Of a stretch of 64,000 nt of DNA, positions 63,328 to 64,000 are shown piece after piece; position 1 is the first letter of the stretch, and the number at the start of each line of letters is the position of its first letter. The notes beneath the pieces were generated by a model. That model was not told where the DNA came from and ran no database searches. It was given only the letters and a program-made list of their open reading frames with translations. A program made the translations under genes and the position numbers. The DNA is from Tenacibaculum finnmarkense (GTDB lineage Bacteria > Bacteroidota > Bacteroidia > Flavobacteriales > Flavobacteriaceae): positions 1 to 64,000 of the forward strand of contig NZ_OENA01000016.1 in the NCBI RefSeq assembly GCF_900239185.1, in the 5' to 3' direction.

Positions 63328-64000
63328 TTAATTTAAGGCTTCTTTATAAGTCGAAATTGCTCTTTTTCTGGCAAATTTATGTTCAACCATTGGCTGTGGA
63401 TAAGTTAACTCATCAAAATTTTTAATCCATTTTCGAATATATTGTAACTCTTTATCGAACTTTTTTAATTGTGCTTCAGGGTTAAAAACTCTAAAATATG
63501 GCGCAGCATCGCAACCCGTTCCTGCTGACCACTGCCAGTTTCCATTGTTTGCTGATAATTCGTAATCTAATAGTTTTTCAGCAAAATAAGCTTCGCCCCA
63601 ACGCCAATCAATTAACAGATGTTTACATAAAAAACCTGCCGTAATCATGCGTACCCGATTGTGCATATAACCCGTTTTATTTAACTGTCGCATGCCTGCA
63701 TCGACCATCGGATAACCAGTTTCTCCTTTACACCATTTTTCAAATTCGGCTTCGTTATTTCTCCACGGAACGGCATCGTATTTTTGCTTAAAATTATTCG
63801 TAACCACTTTGGGAAAATGAAATAATACTTGCATAAAAAATTCTCGCCAAATCAGTTCGTTTAAAAAAGTTGCATTGGTTTTTAAAGCAAATTGCACCAT
63901 TTTACGAACACTTACCAATCCGAAACGAAAATAAGGCGATAAATAAGATGTTTTATCGATAAAAGGAAAATCACGAATTTCATCATAATTCGCTAAATTT
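63328..64000 (-). CDS. Deoxyribodipyrimidine photolyase/cryptochrome family (partial, 5' end outside the window)
   Basis: The frame stays open to the window edge at 64000 and covers the last 223 or so residues. The FAD-binding helical domain is clear: TSYLSPYFRFGLVSVRK, ELIWREFFMQVLFHFP, the WCKGETGYPMVDAGMRQLN motif, MHNRVRMITAGFLCKHLLIDWRWGE and NNGNWQWSAGTG. These match class I cyclobutane-pyrimidine-dimer photolyases, which repair UV damage with blue light. The N-terminal antenna domain is not in the window, so a cryptochrome role cannot be excluded. Confidence 0.93.
   Translation of the reverse strand, partial: NLANYDEIRDFPFIDKTSYLSPYFRFGLVSVRKMVQFALKTNATFLNELIWREFFMQVLFHFPKVVTNNFKQKYDAVPWRNNEAEFEKWCKGETGYPMVDAGMRQLNKTGYMHNRVRMITAGFLCKHLLIDWRWGEAYFAEKLLDYELSANNGNWQWSAGTGCDAAPYFRVFNPEAQLKKFDKELQYIRKWIKNFDELTYPQPMVEHKFARKRAISTYKEALN

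Overview
The window looks like the chromosome of a marine-type Flavobacteriaceae (Bacteroidota); Tenacibaculum or Polaribacter-like is my inference. It is strongly AT-rich. Many genes are preceded by the Bacteroidota -7 box TAnnTTTG, and Shine-Dalgarno sequences are rare. The gene sets are also typical of the phylum: tig-clpP-clpX, uppS-bamA-ompH-ompH-murI, DUF6089, DUF4249 with a SusC/FecA-type receptor, and an M23 peptidase near alaS.

Layout. 1-5.7 kb (mostly minus strand): proteostasis genes tig, clpP and clpX, a small holin-family membrane protein, an alpha/beta hydrolase and pdxJ. 5.8-13.7 kb (plus): CBS protein, nadK, then an outer-membrane biogenesis run (DUF6089, uppS, bamA, two OmpH/Skp chaperones) and murI. 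A 217-bp MITE-like repeat follows.

14.0-31.8 kb is the most distinctive region and reads as a collagen (hydroxyproline, proline and possibly hydroxylysine) utilisation island. An AraC regulator is divergent from a plus-strand block that holds the whole trans-4-hydroxy-L-proline route: 2-epimerase, FAD D-hydroxyproline dehydrogenase, DapA-like 1-pyrroline-4-hydroxy-2-carboxylate deaminase and 2-oxoglutarate semialdehyde dehydrogenase. Two M24 Xaa-Pro peptidases follow. A minus-strand block then carries a trans-3-hydroxy-L-proline dehydratase, a 1-pyrroline-2-carboxylate reductase-like enzyme and a 1009-residue fusion of an APH-type kinase, an M23 domain and a class III aminotransferase fold. 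That fusion resembles hydroxylysine kinase plus 5-phosphohydroxylysine phospho-lyase. An S37 tripeptidyl aminopeptidase lipoprotein closes the region. Between the two blocks lies a defence-like pair (AAA/ABC-type ATPase plus a 74-aa membrane protein) with a 50-bp perfect palindrome next to its promoter.

31.9-38 kb: DsbD with a stand-alone paralogue of its N-terminal domain, three tandem initiator tRNA genes, and the ribosome-assembly GTPases era and der. 38-49.5 kb: a 795-aa GAF-like protein, an HD-phosphohydrolase/Pycsar-effector-type membrane protein without a cyclase beside it, a redox-repair set (msrB, msrA, selO), a 1229-aa phosphoesterase/kinase-like/beta-barrel protein and DUF423. 49.8-54.8 kb: PhoD phosphatase, then an M23-MerR-LemA-TPM-TPM operon. 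55-60.3 kb: an ECF sigma/FecR/TonB-receptor/DUF4249 module flanked by a near-perfect 49-bp direct repeat, which suggests it was inserted between the M23 gene and alaS. 60.5-64 kb: alaS and the start of a photolyase gene that runs off the window.

Four copies of an 88-nt structured intergenic repeat, all in the same orientation, are spread between 24.9 and 63.3 kb.
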